DNA from: Eunapius fragilis
Lineage: Eukaryota; Porifera; Demospongiae; Spongillida; Spongillidae
Direction: 5' to 3'
Length of the DNA: 64,000 nucleotides
Assembly: GCA_963681505.1 (NCBI GenBank)
Contig: OY811978.1
Location: forward strand, 6,308,586-6,372,585
The translations under genes and the position numbers were made by a program. The notes under the pieces were generated by a model, which had not been told where the DNA came from, ran no database searches, and worked only from the letters and a program-made list of their open reading frames with translations. The stretch's first letter is position 1. Every line of letters begins with the position of its first letter. Positions 49,051 through 62,204 of this stretch are shown here, piece after piece.

Positions 49051-52000
49051 TTCCCTCCGCAATCATATGACGGGAGGAATCCAGAGGTCTGCATATATAT
49101 GCAGCCGACCAGCCGGTTTTTTTGAACATGTGAACTGTAACTTTTTGATAGCCTTTGGCTGCAAAAGTGATGTACTTAACACCTCGTAATCAATAACTCA
49201 CGGCTGGCTATGGCGTTTATTCCTGTTAGCCAACATGTTCGTGCGATTTTGATTTGCAGTAATTTGCCAGAGTATAGATCTGCAGGCTACCCATGTTATT
49301 AAGCGCTGCCTCGACACCATGCGTATAAACTTTCACCCTGGCCTTGCCGATTCTAAGACTAAAGTAGTGCGGTATAATGCATAATAGCAATGTGTACATC
49401 ACTTTTATGTAGCCCGTTGCAAGTACAGTGAAGTATGATCCTTGACTTAATGTAGCTAAGCATATAGTGGGAATATTGTACTCCTTGGATGCAAGTACAG
49501 CCGTTATGCAGGCCCTTTTTATGTAGTATGCACCGTATAACAGCACTGCGCAAAAGTTAATGCATGCTTTGTAGAATATATCGAGGCTACGTACTGAAAT
49601 GACAGTCACAGTAACGATGGCTTCGATATGTACTATAACATGATATTACTTGATGCATGACTAGAAAAGTCGCATCGCGGCTCGTGTACCTGTATAGTTA
49701 AAGCCGACCCGCTTCTCATAAGCGACTTAGCATCCCGTCGAAGGTTATTTAGGCCGTACCGTGTATAAATGTATGTTAAGCGAGAATTGTGCTCAGAGCG
49801 GACCATGCGTGCAGATCTACAGCAGGTCAGGTAGCCGCGAATTGAGATGGAGCACTAGTTGTAGGCGTAGCCCGACCTTCGCGTTTTGGCGGAGGGCGAG
49901 TGTGGGCTACAAGATAATCAATCCCTTTATATAATGATAAGGATAAGACAATTGGCTTTTTTTAGATAACAAAGTCTTCCTTTGACGGTGGATGCATGCA
50001 AGAACGATGCGCATGCAATTCCATGCAGGGCCCGCGCAATGTTGGGATTAATTGTTCGCAAAACATTGATCAGTCTGGACAATCCACCCTCTATTAATAG
50101 TACATTTCTTTTCTTACGTAATTATGTATGTGCACACATACTGTGATCATGGTTAACGAGAGTAAGAAGTACATTACATGAAATGATACAATTCCTTCTC
50201 TTCTGCATGATGATTGAAAATGTAAAGTTTTCCCCCAGATCGGATTGGCTAATATTGCATTGAGGGAACTGCATTTTCAGTAATTCATTACTAGCACAGA
50301 GATGTTTGTGCAAACTGATAATATCTTTGTCCCATATAAAACTTATAAACAAATGTACGACACCCACAAAGGTATTTTCGTACTATCGCTTTCAGTGTGC
50401 AGAAATTCAAAGTGACAACACATTCTATAGAGAGTATTGATCATGCAAGTAAGATTGCTCATCAAGGCAATGCAGTTGTGTTAAAAGAGTAATACCATGC
50501 AGCTGTATCATGAAGGGGGCCATGCAGAGCATTATTATACTTCTTAATGCTCACCAGGTAATAGGTTTCTCTTCTTTCCATCCACCATGCAGGCTTCAAT
50601 GGTGAATCGTTTTATGAACTAATAATAGGAGGATACAACTACTTCACTACTTGATTTTAGTACTCCAAGACAAGATTCCTACAGTTCATTAAACTCACAA
50701 CAAGGGAAAAATACAATAATCATATGACCATTTGTAATTTGACATACAATCATGTTTGGGTTTGTGAGCATTTGTTATAAAACAATAGCTGCCATTCAAG
50801 TTTGTTGTTTGCAGCATGCTTTAATGCCTTTTATTTAGCTATCAGTTGTACCTTGATTCCACATTCTCAGCATATTCATTTAATGAATGCAACTGTCTTG
50901 AGTTGCACGAGCTTTCAGTTGCTCTATTTCATCTATGGATGACTTTCATTTTCAACTTTTTCATCGTTCCAAACATATATGCATGATACTTTTGCATTCC
51001 ACTTGCAGCAAATTGCACTAATTCTTTTGTGATAATAAAGGTTTGCACCCCTCTTATGTGGGTGTTTATTGTTCATTATGCTGCTTATTTGCTTGCTGGT
51101 TTACAGACAATCGCTCTCTACTGAAAGCCCAACATAGTGATAATAGCAGCCGTTTTGCCAATAGTCAGCCCAATGCATTTTTGCAGAATGCATCTAAGTG
51201 TCTGAGCCTGCTATTTTGGGAACAAACCAAGTAAAACCTGGATTTATTCCACGTACCTAAAATCATCACATTTTATTTTCACTTTTGAATCATTATGTGG
51301 AGTCCAGGCAGGTAAAAGGACCTAGCACATATTTTCCAAGTTCTCAAATTATTTCATATTCTAACAGAAAAATATGACTTCTGCAAATTCTTTCTTGCAC
51401 ACTGGAAATTAGTCTGTTTATCATGGGAGTTATATAAAGTGGCCTGATTTTTTAATTATGTACATTTTACTCGTAAACTTTGATGCACTATCCTGGAAAA
51501 TGTTATAATATGCGCTAAGTCCCTTTTCACTGCTTCCACCCCATATACAATAATATAATATATAATATCATAATGTGTTCCATTTTACACTATCGTTAAC
51601 ATTCCTATCTGTATCCAACTAAACTTCTCATTGGAGAATATTTTTGAAATAAAAATTCCTAGATTCTAAAACCTGTGGGACACTGTTTTCTAGTTTTCTA
51701 ATGCACAGTACTGGCTGCCCGATCAATTCTTGGAATTTATATATTCAAAGTCAAAACCTTGTCACACACTGATTTTTCATCCTTCCAGCATTGCAGCCGT
51801 AACTCTTATCCACTTTAATATGCACCTGGGATGTGATGAAGCTAGTAATTGTGAGAACAAGTTAGTTTACAGAACAACAATACTGGCTTTTTGATTACAT
51901 ATAAACAGTAATGGCCAAGCTCACACCCTGCCAGTGGACACTAGGCCGTTTTCCCTCTAACTGTAATAACAGCCTGTGAATGAGGTCACTCTTTGGATTT

Positions 52001-52371
52001 TGTTGAGGGAAGACAATTTCTTTTCCTTCCTCCATGGCTGCCTTGCTCTTTCCACGAGACCCCTATCACGCAACCATACTCCATACTCACAGTTTTAGCG
52101 TCTGCCAGCCATATTTAAAAAAATGAACTACCCTTCATAGTTGTTTTCTTGAAATTTGTTAGGTGGCTTATTGCTTGCATGTGAATCCCAATTAAATTTC
52201 TTCCCTCTGGGACCTGTGCAGCATGTCACTAATCTGCCACCAATTGACAGTGATTGCCATTTACAGTGTTAACTGCTGAAGTTAATCACGTATAGAACTG
52301 TGTGTATAGTATTTAAAATGAACCTACTAGGGTTCTTACAGAAAAATTCATACCACAGGTGCGACACAAAA
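49051..52371. other. Spacer upstream of phosphatase copy 3, no gene recognised
   Basis: AT-rich; promoter of copy 3 expected in the first few hundred bases. Short open frames have no recognisable similarity and no splice support. Confidence 0.45.
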
Positions 52372-52409
52372 CGTGCAAACTGATTTGTTAATTGTTATAG
52401 CATGATCCC
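52372..52409. repeat. 38-bp direct repeat, left copy
   Basis: Begins CGTGCAAACTGATTTG and ends CATGATCCC; recurs at 53382-53419 with one mismatch. Confidence 0.85.
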
Positions 52410-52423
52410 ATAAGCACACACCA

Positions 52424-52812
52424 GCACACCTCCCCCTACTATCCGCACCCCTTACCATCAGCGCACCTCCTACCGTCATCAAACCTCCCCTTACCATCAG
52501 CACACCTCCCCTACCATCAACACACCTCTCCCTACCATCAACACACCTCCCCTACCATCAGCACACCTCCACCTACCATCAACACACCTCCACCTACCAT
52601 CAACACACCTCACCCTACCATCACCACACCTCCCCTACCATCACCACACCTCCTCCTATCAGCACACATCCCCTACCATCAATGCACCTCCCCCTACCAT
52701 CAACACACCTCCCCCTACCATTAACACACCTCCCCCTACCATCAACACACCTCCCCCTACCATCAACACACCTCCCCCTACCATCAACACACCTCCCCCT
52801 ACCATCAGCACA
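52424..52812. repeat. 21-bp minisatellite, second array
   Basis: About 18 copies of ACACACCTCCCCCTACCATCA and variants. It is the reverse complement of the unit in MRE11 intron 15 (29173-29477). Confidence 0.95.
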
Positions 52813-53185
52813 CATAGAATTTTTGATTTAATGCATGTAGATGATTTTAAAATGCATGTAAAGTCACCACATGCATATTTGAACAGAATTCTTACACAAG
52901 TGACACAACCTTACCCTGGCAAGATGCAACGCCACAGCCATCTTCTCCTGATGCTTTGTCCTTGACAATTATTAGGTCAAGCAGTTGTGCTTTCATGTGT
53001 ATGAGTTGTAACTATACAATCTAAATTGTAATACCTTTCTATCAAAATAAAATGGGTACTTCACCGGCCAGTAGCTCGTTAAGCAGTTATATCACAAACA
53101 GGTCAAAGGCTGCTGGCGTACCAGGGGGAAAGTGCTACACACCATCCTAAAAATGCCAAAATTTAGTTCAGGTCTTCCCACCGCC

Positions 53186-53196
53186 GCCGCCCACCT

Positions 53197-53224
<28 letters not shown>
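53186..53224. repeat. Poly-C tract
   Basis: An almost uninterrupted run of C, preceded by CCGCCGCCGCCCACCT. Confidence 0.95.
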
Positions 53225-53227
<3 letters not shown>

Positions 53228-53381
53228 ACCTTTCTGCGCGTCCGCATGTATCCGTAACCATCATAGACCATTTCAAAATACTCCAACATGATATTTGAAA
53301 AAGTTATGCATAACCTTTCGCGGTTACTGAGAATGCGCATATTGTTTTTCGGATGGGGTAATCGGCAGCAATGAAAGGCAG

Positions 53382-53419
53382 CGTGCAAACTGATTTGTTA
53401 ATTGTTATAACATGATCCC
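53382..53419. repeat. 38-bp direct repeat, right copy
   Basis: Partner of 52372-52409; spacing is 1010 bp start to start. Confidence 0.85.
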
Positions 53420-54692
53420 CGGCCGGGATTGCATATCCTTTTATGCAACTACGGGCTGTTTGATTTTCGCCCGCCTCGGGGTCGGGAGCGTAATAATGAT
53501 CAGGCGCAATATATTTAACATCAGCCATACGGTGCTGACAAGGAAAAGTGTGCATAAACACAACACCTATAGTATATACATTGTCGGGCAGGGTATGATG
53601 TTCTTGTATAGAACAATTGGAAAAATGGAGAAAAAAAAATCTTTCCACATGCCAATTCTTATTGAGACTATGTTAAAACATTTTTGGCACTGTGCATGCA
53701 TGTGTCATACGACAGTCGCATTTTGGAACGCCCTCCGAGGAATTTTTTTCTTCATAGGCATCGCGCATATTTATCCACCTGTTTTATTGAATCTGTTCTG
53801 TATATAATTATACTGTATGCTAGGTCATGAAAACTGCATGCAACAGTAGCTCTGACGATTTTTTCCCTCTTAATTCAAGATTCGTTTTTTATATACATCT
53901 TATGCTCCATGGTTACGGTACATAAGAGCGAAATTCTCTCGCACTTCCATGTATAGTCACAACACCTGGCAAAAATAGTGGCTAGTACGATGCTCCGGCC
54001 GGCAAAACAACAGGCTCGACACTCCGTTACCCTGGAGAGTTACCTTGACGCTCAAAGCATTCAAAAGGTGCACTGCATGCAGTATAACTGTGTGGTCAAG
54101 TAAGGTTAATAAAATATCGTATCTTAGTACCCTTTTTAGACACTATCCCGCCTAGCTAGGCCTATAGACTACTCTGGTGAAGCACTGGTGAGCAGTAACA
54201 CTTCCAAAACAGCTATATTTATCTCTTTATGATCATCAAGTTCTGAAGCGAAAATGTGTGATATTTACGCTTTAATGTACATCCAACAAGTTCATGCATG
54301 CCGGTGTGCGGGATATACTTTAGAACACTAGTTATACGCATCATCCTGTACAATTATATGATCTCCTCAATGAATATAAGCTGCACCTTGTATCCTATGG
54401 TGTAACGGGCTAGCTAAAGCATAGTCATATTATGCAGGTGTTTTTTAAACTTAATTTTATTTGCCGAGACAATACAACGCGAAACAGCTTACTTCAATCG
54501 CGAACTATATTTGAAATATACATGCTTTGCACCAGCTAACTATTGTGTAAATTTCGGATAGAAATCAAATTAAATGCCCCATTGCATTTTCATGTACCTT
54601 CATGGAACTGCATGCATGGATGACGTAATTATAAACAACGTGGGGATATATAAGTGCAAGAACCGTACGTGTATGCTCCAGGGTATACAAAA
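53420..54692. other. Spacer upstream of the monooxygenase gene
   Basis: No gene recognised. A TATA-like GGGGATATATAAG at about 54641-54653 lies 40-50 bp before the monooxygenase ATG and may be its core promoter. Confidence 0.4.
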
Positions 54693-57600
54693 ATGACACC
54701 AGCAATTCAAATGTTGCTTCTAGCTACGCTGAATGCTGCCTTAGCGAACGACTTTACATTCTCAGCTACTCTGTCATCCGACCCTGCAACTCAGACACCG
54801 ATATATGCTGTGGACTGGAGCCTTAATCGAATGAGCAAGACAATTACATTCCGCTTGACAGTAAACTCCACCGGGTGGATTGGATTTGGCCTTTCTCCTA
54901 CGGGGGGCATGAAGGATTCTGATATTGTCGTCGGATGGGTGACAACAAGTGGAGAGGTGTTACTTTATGTAAGCGTGCATGCACGCATGCTATATATCAT
55001 CATTCTATAGCTACATGCATGCGAGGTATAGGAACATAGAAACGGATGCACTCGACGCGAGCTGCATGTACATCTAGTGAAGCAGCATATTATGCGCATT
55101 CATACATGCAGGACTGTTTTGCTGATGGGGAACGCATCCCGACAGTAGACGCAAGACAAGATTGGAAATTGGTGGCGGGATACGAACGCAATGGAAGCAC
55201 GACCTTGATCGTTAAACGAAAATGGATAACTTGTGATGATAACGACGTGGCTATAATGGTAAGATACTAGCACGCGCCATTGCATTTTATACGGATGCGC
55301 GCGTTTAGTATCAAGTCAATGCTGGTATATCTATATTGTCCATGCCCTAGCTGGATCATCACACGTGCATTGTATCAATTATGCATGGCTATGAACGCTT
55401 ACTACATATGTACATGCATTGGACTGAAAGACTTGTGTATTCTAAAGCATGCATTTTTCTTTTACGAAGGACGAAACAATCAGATTAATACACAGCTGGG
55501 GTGAATGGGATCCTGTTAATGTACAATCGCTCAATTATCATGGAGACAGACGAGGATCTCTCAGTACAAATCTCTTAGGAAACATCGCCAACCACCCATC
55601 GCTGCCTGCGGATGCGAAGTCATTTTCCATAAGCATGATAAATGTAAGCCATTTTAATGATCGAGAAATGTATTATATATCAAACGAAACTTATTCGCAT
55701 AACTTTAATTGAGTGGTACACAATTAACAGCATTTCGTATATCTTGCATATATATGTACGTTGATAAGGTCTATCTTTTCGAGTCTTATAGCCGTGCACT
55801 TTCACAACTATTATAATATGGGACGTTGCCGCGAAATTAAGCCGGCAACATAACGCTTTAAAAATTTTTTTTTTCAAATTCCACCATGGAGTTATACAAT
55901 TCATTTGCATGCGTCTTTCCTTAACTGAAATCAGTATCGCGCTAGGTCCCTTTTCGTGCATGCAGCGATCCCATACATTATATATATATAAATGTGCAAG
56001 CGTTTCTGCGCGCGCATTGCATAAGCGCGCATGCATCATATGTGCATGTGCATATATGGGTTGACTTTTAATTGTCCCGCTATATACAAGGTGACGGTTC
56101 CACACAACGAAAGCACGACTTACTGGTGTGTAAGCACACTGCTTCCAAACTACATTCAACGCACTAAGGTCTACATTACAAAGGTACAATATATACATGT
56201 ACTACTAATTCATTTGATCTTAGGGTGTATACATACACCAGAGATTAGTACCAATAATATTTTACGACCTTGCAGTACGTTTGCTTATATAGATCAAAGC
56301 CCACAGGAGCCAGACAATTCTACTCTACAAAGTATTTAGTTTGGCAGTGGCAACAGACTACTCAGACACACCTACACTTTGTAACTCTAACCTGAGAGCA
56401 TGACAAATCAGTGCATATCCAGTCAAATACTGATTGTTAGTTTGTACACCTCTCCCCATCCAGTTTACCCCATTGCTGACTCATCATGCTCGAAGATATG
56501 CCCACCATGCTGAGCTCTACCTCTGCAAAATAACCAACAGAGACACGCAGTTGGGGTTCAACAACAAGTGTTCTCTAAACCCTGGGGCATGCAGCTCAAG
56601 AACCCTCATTGCTGCATGGGCAGTGGGTGGCTCTGTACGTTTCCTCATGCTATGCAGGCTGGCAATTGAATGCAAAATTCTGCCCCATGTTTGCTAGGAT
56701 TACTACTATCCTGATGGCATTGGATATCCCATTGGTGGATGCACAGATGAATTTGTATGGCTGGAGGTTCACTATGACAATCCAGAGTTGGATCCAGGTA
56801 GACTAGATATGCACAATTTAAACAATGTGATAGCTACCAATGTATTGTACAGCTGAAAGGGATAGTAGAAAACACAGTAGAGAAGTAAAGTTTCAGGCTT
56901 AAGAAAACCTCATTATGTAGACATCCATTGACCCCACTTACATTTCTCCAAGACTCTTTTACTTTTGCTCTCCCCTGCCCCTCCCCTACAGGTGTAATTG
57001 ACAGCACAGGGTTTGAATTTTTCTACACAGAAACACCTCCCTTACATGAGGCTGGAATACTAGCTGTTGGCCACATGATTACCCCACTGATGGTGATCCC
57101 TCCACATGCAACCAGCTTCTCTGTTTATGGGCTGTGCGGATCTTCCTGCATGGAAAATGTTAGCATTAATTAGCAGAATTTTATTGAATACATGCTAACA
57201 CAATTTTTCTTCCTTAGTTTATTCCCAATGGAGGCATTCATATCATTTCTAATGGATTCCATACTCACTTAGCAGGTAGGGTGATTGAAAAGGCAGAGGG
57301 CCTGTAATCAAAGTTTCTGCTATACATAATCAAAGAAAGATAATTGATATTTCATTGCATGCAGGTACTGGAGTAGAACTGAGTCATTTGAGGCCAAATT
57401 CCGGTTGTGATGGTGGTTATGAGGAATTAGCACCAATAAGTAAAAATTTAAGATATGACTTCAGCTACCAGCAGCCAACCTTCTTGCCACAAGAAGTAAC
57501 AGTGATGCCTGTAAGCACTTCATAACTGTATGGTAGTGCATTGCCATTTAATTACTGTAAATAATATTAGAATGACATTTTGCTTCTGAGATGTATCTAC

Positions 57601-58625
57601 AACACGCTGGACAGAGCCAACATTACCATGGTAAGAGAACTTGCTGCAAAAGCACAGCACTAGAAAATGCTCTCTCTTCTACTAGGGAGGAGACTCAACT
57701 CATGATGAGATGTGCTTTTCATTTCTCACCTATTATCCCCGCATGAATTTAACAACGTGCGCCAGTCTCACCTTCTTGGAACCATCATCTGTTGACAATG
57801 AATTAACGTAAACGCATTCAAAATTCATGCTTGTACTGTGTTAATGCTGGATATTATCTGATTGTGCAGATATGAAGACGTGCAAATGCTATCAAATGAA
57901 AGTCTTTTTGTAGGCAAAGAAGCCAGAAATGGAGTAATGAATATCTTCCACAAAATAACATGGAGTGAACAGCACATTTCTACCTATCAATCCGCAAACC
58001 TAAATGGCTATCCACGAGTGTTCTGTGAATCAACATCACAAGTAAGTCTAGCTCTTTCATCTTTCCCTAGTCAAAGTAACACGATGTGAAGTGGCATGAG
58101 CATGACATTTGTTGATGTCTTCAATGATTAAATGTTCATGTTAAAAGCTGATATGACTACACATGTTTGTAATATTTAATAACACAGTCAACCCCTCCTT
58201 AAAGTTTATGTTGTACCTTCTTATGGCTTGCAAGACTTGTTTATGTATCAGCTTCTGGCAAAGGTTGGGTGATACATGCAATGTATACAGTCTCCATGTG
58301 CACAGGATTATATTGTGGTTTCTTAGCTCTGTGAACCTGACTTACATGTACAAACAGAAACACAACCACACTTACTCAAAACATACATGCAAACACCGAG
58401 ATGAGCATACCAATGTAAAAGAACAATGCTTAGTAACACACCTCCCTCCTCCCATTTCTTGTGTAGGATATCACTGAATCTCAAGAGCTTCATTTGCCGA
58501 AAGCTGGCTGTCCTTATCAGCAGACAGCCAATGAGTGCAACACTGTTTCCTCTGCTACACTTGTCGGGGCCACCAATGGATTTCTTGCACTGTTCATACT
58601 CATTCTGCCTTTGTTTATGTACTAG
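54693..58625 (+). CDS. DOMON plus copper type II monooxygenase (MOXD1/DBH-like), 13 exons, 614 aa
   Basis: A secretory-pathway, ascorbate-dependent hydroxylase of the dopamine beta-hydroxylase/MOXD1 family. Exons: 54693-54968, 55112-55258, 55470-55643, 56091-56183, 56464-56634, 56698-56797, 56992-57158, 57218-57275, 57365-57510, 57571-57630, 57686-57807, 57870-58041 and 58467-58625. They give 1845 nt in frame; 614 aa is almost exactly the human MOXD1 length. After a signal peptide (MTPAIQMLLLATLNAALA) comes a DOMON domain with GWIGFGLSP and DCFADG (exons 1-3). Copper ligands are all visible: HH in YAHHAELYLC, H in EVHYDNP, HTH in FHTHLAG, and M in THDEMCFSF. A C-terminal hydrophobic stretch (FLALFILILPLFMY) ends the protein, suggesting membrane anchoring. 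An upstream in-frame ATG at 54654 is less suitable because it would precede the signal peptide. Substrate unknown. Confidence 0.93.
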
Positions 58626-59132
58626 TCCATGCACTGTTCATGTGATCATACATATTTAAGCTGCACAGTGATGTTATTTATAATGTGTATCAAAAGTATG
58701 TGTTTTGTGTACTGAATATTTTTAAAGGAAATGTTTAGATTTGAGTGCTGTCTCAGCAAACCAATGACTGGTTTATTGAGTATGTTTTTAAAAGGGATGT
58801 TCTGATTGTTTAGCAATTGATTAATGCTGAATTTGACATAGGATATACCCCATAGTTATTTTGATACAACCATATATATATCAAAATGTCAAAGTATCAG
58901 TTTAAATACTGTAATTAAAAAAAAACGCATCATGCAGCTATATATATATAATTACCATACTTTCTTTATGGAGCACAAGTATTACATCACTAATAGATGC
59001 TATTTCATGAGGATTTAAAAACTATACATATAGGAAAGCCTATAGCTACATATCAAAGGCTCCACACAAGAATTAATGATAGCAATGTACACACATTCAA
59101 AATACTACACTACACACACACCTATAGAGTAA

Positions 59133-59609
59133 CTAAACCAAATTACATGTTCTACTTAGGAGAGCTCTGGCATTGCACCGCACCAAGGCTATGTTTAGCT
59201 TCCCCCACATCTCTAACAAGATCTTTGGCTTCTGATGTCCTAAGCCAAAGGGCCAAATGGGAAAAAGCCTGCCTGGCTTCAATACCCCAGTTCTTCTAGC
59301 TCTCCACGCGAGAGGGATACAGTTCCATCCAAGCACTTGACACTTGGGGTCATTAGCCTGGTGCTTCCTCTGTTCTGCCAGTAGTGCAACTATTCCAGGT
59401 GTGACACTTGCCTCATGAAGAGATACTGGAGTGAGAGGAGATGTCACTGTAAAGTCAAAAGCAGCTGGGATTCCACCTATCCAATTGTTCACTAGAGCAT
59501 CAGTGAGGTGAGACCTAGAAAGGAAGTGGCCAAAGAAAAGAAGCAGAGGCAGATAGGAGGCGAGCTTGTTTGCTGGAGAAGATGGGTCATACAAACTGCT
59601 AAAAGACAA
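59133..59609 (-). pseudogene. Retroelement restriction-like nuclease fragment
   Basis: The minus strand reads HLTDALVNNWIGGIPAAFDF then TVTSPLTPVSLHEASVTPG and ANDPKCQVLGWNCIPLA, which is the same family as the fragment at 1112-1450 but includes the core (D-A-L-V...A-A-F-D). After IPLA the frame shifts: the expected NWGIEARQAFSHLAL is in another frame, and a second shift precedes KLNIALVRCNARALLSR. It is therefore a dead copy. An in-frame upstream portion is not recognisable beyond about 59690. Confidence 0.6.
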
Positions 59610-59814
59610 ACTATCTAGCTTATGGGAGAGAGATCTCTGCGAGGGAGGAGGCTCGATGGCAGATTCTGGAGAGAGATGGTATCTGACGTAGCGACTAAAC
59701 TGTTGAAGGTATTAATTGCATGGATCAGATGTTGTGTATCTGCAGTGACAAATTACAATTTCTATTTAAATAATAGCAATTACAGCGTAGGAGCGCCCCC
59801 ATTTATTGTACGAG

Positions 59815-59953
59815 GCCTTCCCCCCCCCGCCCCCCCACCCCCACCCTTCCCCCCTATTTTTCTTATCGGGTCTCAAGCGGACACCCCCCCTCCCCCTTCC
59901 CCCCCACTTTTCTTATTGGCCTTGAGCTAGCACCCCTTGGATACGCCACTGGG
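59815..59953. repeat. C-rich tract ending in a MITE-like terminus
   Basis: Runs of C interrupted by CTTATCGG and CTTATTGGCC, ending TTGGATACGCCACTG. That end resembles the CCTGGATCCGCCGCTG terminus of the G-rich MITEs, so this is probably one end of a related element; no matching left end was found. Confidence 0.4.
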
Positions 59954-60349
59954 CTATTGGCATACAAATTCTTTGGAGTTTGTCTCAAATGGCACCATTC
60001 TTCTTTTGCTCAGGCTGTGTGACCCACTTGGAGATAACATCAGGTTTAAGCGGAGCTGACACTGAAATATCAAAGGCAGCTTAGCTGGTTTACCACTAGC
60101 TGACACACAACTGTGTCATCAACTCATCGTTCGTGACAAAGCTAAAGTCCATGCTTCCATGCAGCATTGGGTTGAACAAGGCCTTCTCATTTTAGTTTTG
60201 GTATACAATGTCTTGCAGTTGGCTGTGTTGAGCAAACACATCATTACCTTTCTTGCATAAGAATGCATGGTGAGGATCGAGAGTGTCATGTCTGTGCATA
60301 AGGCACATGTACACACTGTCCCTCGCTTTCGCAATTGTAGATCTTACCA

Positions 60350-61250
60350 CCAACGCAGGCAAACTGAGCCTCAGAATAATATTATATATCTTTGTGTTCC
60401 ATACTACTAGCTATTACTGAAGCTATTTAATTCATCACACATAGCTTCCAAACCAATTAACAAATCAACTAACTAAAAATTCAAGACTGATATTTATTTC
60501 TTTATACTGGGGGGTATCCAGAAATAAAAATGATGAATTTCAAAGTGATTCAGTTGTGAGGTGTGAAATAATTCAGACGAATCATGCTACACATAGCCAT
60601 TGTGCTCACTGTGTTTTTGTATCATTCATTCTGTTAATGATGGTTATATATAATTAATTCATTAATACTACCCCCCTGTAGAAAAAAATTATTCATTGGT
60701 ATTATCAATGAAATTACAATGAAAAATCATAGCACAAAAGACCTCTTTCTGCTGGATGATTTATTCAGCAGTTCTTATAGACTGTCAAAATCTTTCTCTT
60801 TATCCCACTTTAGATGTGCATATGTATTGATTTCAGGAAATCCTTAAAAGGTGCATAATTCCCATACAATGCTAAGAGTCAATTTGTCTCCGTATTTAGT
60901 CTCTCGGGTATTTCGAGAATCCTTTTAATTTATGCATGCATTTTCCATTGGCCAAACCTATTTCCAGGCACATAACAAGAGTGATGTGCCCGCTGCTTTA
61001 TAAAATTGTACGTACTATGCATGGTTTCTAAGAGGCATTCAGTGTATTGGCGTGTTGAACGATTTTTTTTTCTTGTTGCACATATAAGAGGACTAATACT
61101 CCTTATGCTGATTATGCAAACCTCTTAACCTTCATCTCCCATCTCTCGACAATATCCCGCAGGATCTATTTTGAGCATGGTATAAAGTATTTTAATAAAA
61201 CCCTCTGTCGACCTCTCCGTTGACAATGAAAATTAATACTTTTCCTTCGA
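60350..61250. other. AT-rich spacer, nothing recognised
   Basis: No open frame, repeat or RNA gene that I can support. Confidence 0.4.
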
Positions 61251-61271
61251 GCCACAACACACAAGGACACT

Positions 61272-61385
61272 TACGTAAACTTCAAGCACACTATCTACCT
61301 CATTCCCCCCCTTTGGAACTCCCTCCCAGACACTGTATTAACTGCACCAAACTTATGTGCATTTAAAAGGTTTGCATGCCTTTGA
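61272..61385 (+). pseudogene. Non-LTR retrotransposon reverse-transcriptase C-terminal relic
   Basis: In one frame the sequence reads YVNFKHTIYLIPPLWNSLPD then TVLTAPNLCAFKRF and ends at TGA 61383-61385. The pattern P-x-x-W-N-x-L-P followed by S/P-L-x-x-F-K is typical of the last 40 residues of jockey/RTE-type reverse transcriptases. Upstream sequence has no detectable RT core, so only the tail is left. Confidence 0.55.
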
Positions 61386-62090
61386 TCAATTGACATTACA
61401 TGTAGTTTAAAAGGCTGTATATAAGTCCTTTTTCAATGCTGTACTATTATTTGCATTGAGAAAAACAATTACAATTACTACTACAATTAAAATTATTCAA
61501 TCAGCTCAAGGTGTTTGGTAAGATTAATACAAAAGGGCGCCCTCCTTTATGGACTATTGTTAATGGATAGTGAGGGACTCGGAGGGTACTAGTATTTGAC
61601 AGAGTAAAGAGCCATTAGCGGAGATTTTGAGCTCATGAGGAGTATGTGAGGAGGAAACACACCCGCTATGATATACCGCAATCTGATTTGTGAACCATAC
61701 AGCTCAGCACATGCATCTATTTTATGGCTACATCCTCAGAATGGCGATATGAAGAATATGCGCATGAATCGTATGTTCTAATTGTCCTACATGTACACCA
61801 AAATAGAGGGATATCTATTTTTACGCTCATGAATCTGTTACGAAAAGAAAACATTCTACAGAATTAATTAGTATAAGGCCAAGAATCACCTCTACGTCAC
61901 TTCTAAAACAAATGTTGCCCGATACTAGTACTTGCTAAGCGAGTACTAGCCGAGCGGCTATATAACCTGCATGCACTCCTATCAGCTCAGCTTTATAACA
62001 AATCCATGACGTCATACAGAACAGTTTTTTTAAATGTGACGTAATATCAATGGGTGGAGCGTTAAACTGGGCAAACAGCTCTTGGTACTA

Positions 62091-62204
62091 ATGGGTAATG
62101 TTGCAACTCCCAGAGAAAATCACGAGACTCTTCCTTTGCTTGAACCATTACTCCAGCAACATGACAATGTAGCGAACAGAGTAGAGAACATTGTATCCCC
62201 ACTA
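62091..62204 (+). CDS. Candidate first coding exon of an unidentified gene
   Basis: ATG at 62091 opens 38 codons beginning MGNVATPRENHETLPLLEPL and ending at a strong donor (CCACTA|GTAAGT, phase 0). A TATA-like CTATATAACC lies at about 61958, some 130 bp upstream. MGNxxT is a plausible N-myristoylation signal. I recognise no family from so short a piece, and I could not find the next exon, which may lie downstream or past the window. The opposite strand is also open here, so this is tentative. Confidence 0.3.

Noticed and set aside
55680..56198. Minus-strand frame of 172 codons
   Set aside because: Overlaps monooxygenase exon 4 and its introns on the opposite strand, with no similarity recognised.
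60119..60334. Minus-strand frame of 71 codons
   Set aside because: No recognisable motif, no splice context and no repeat partner.
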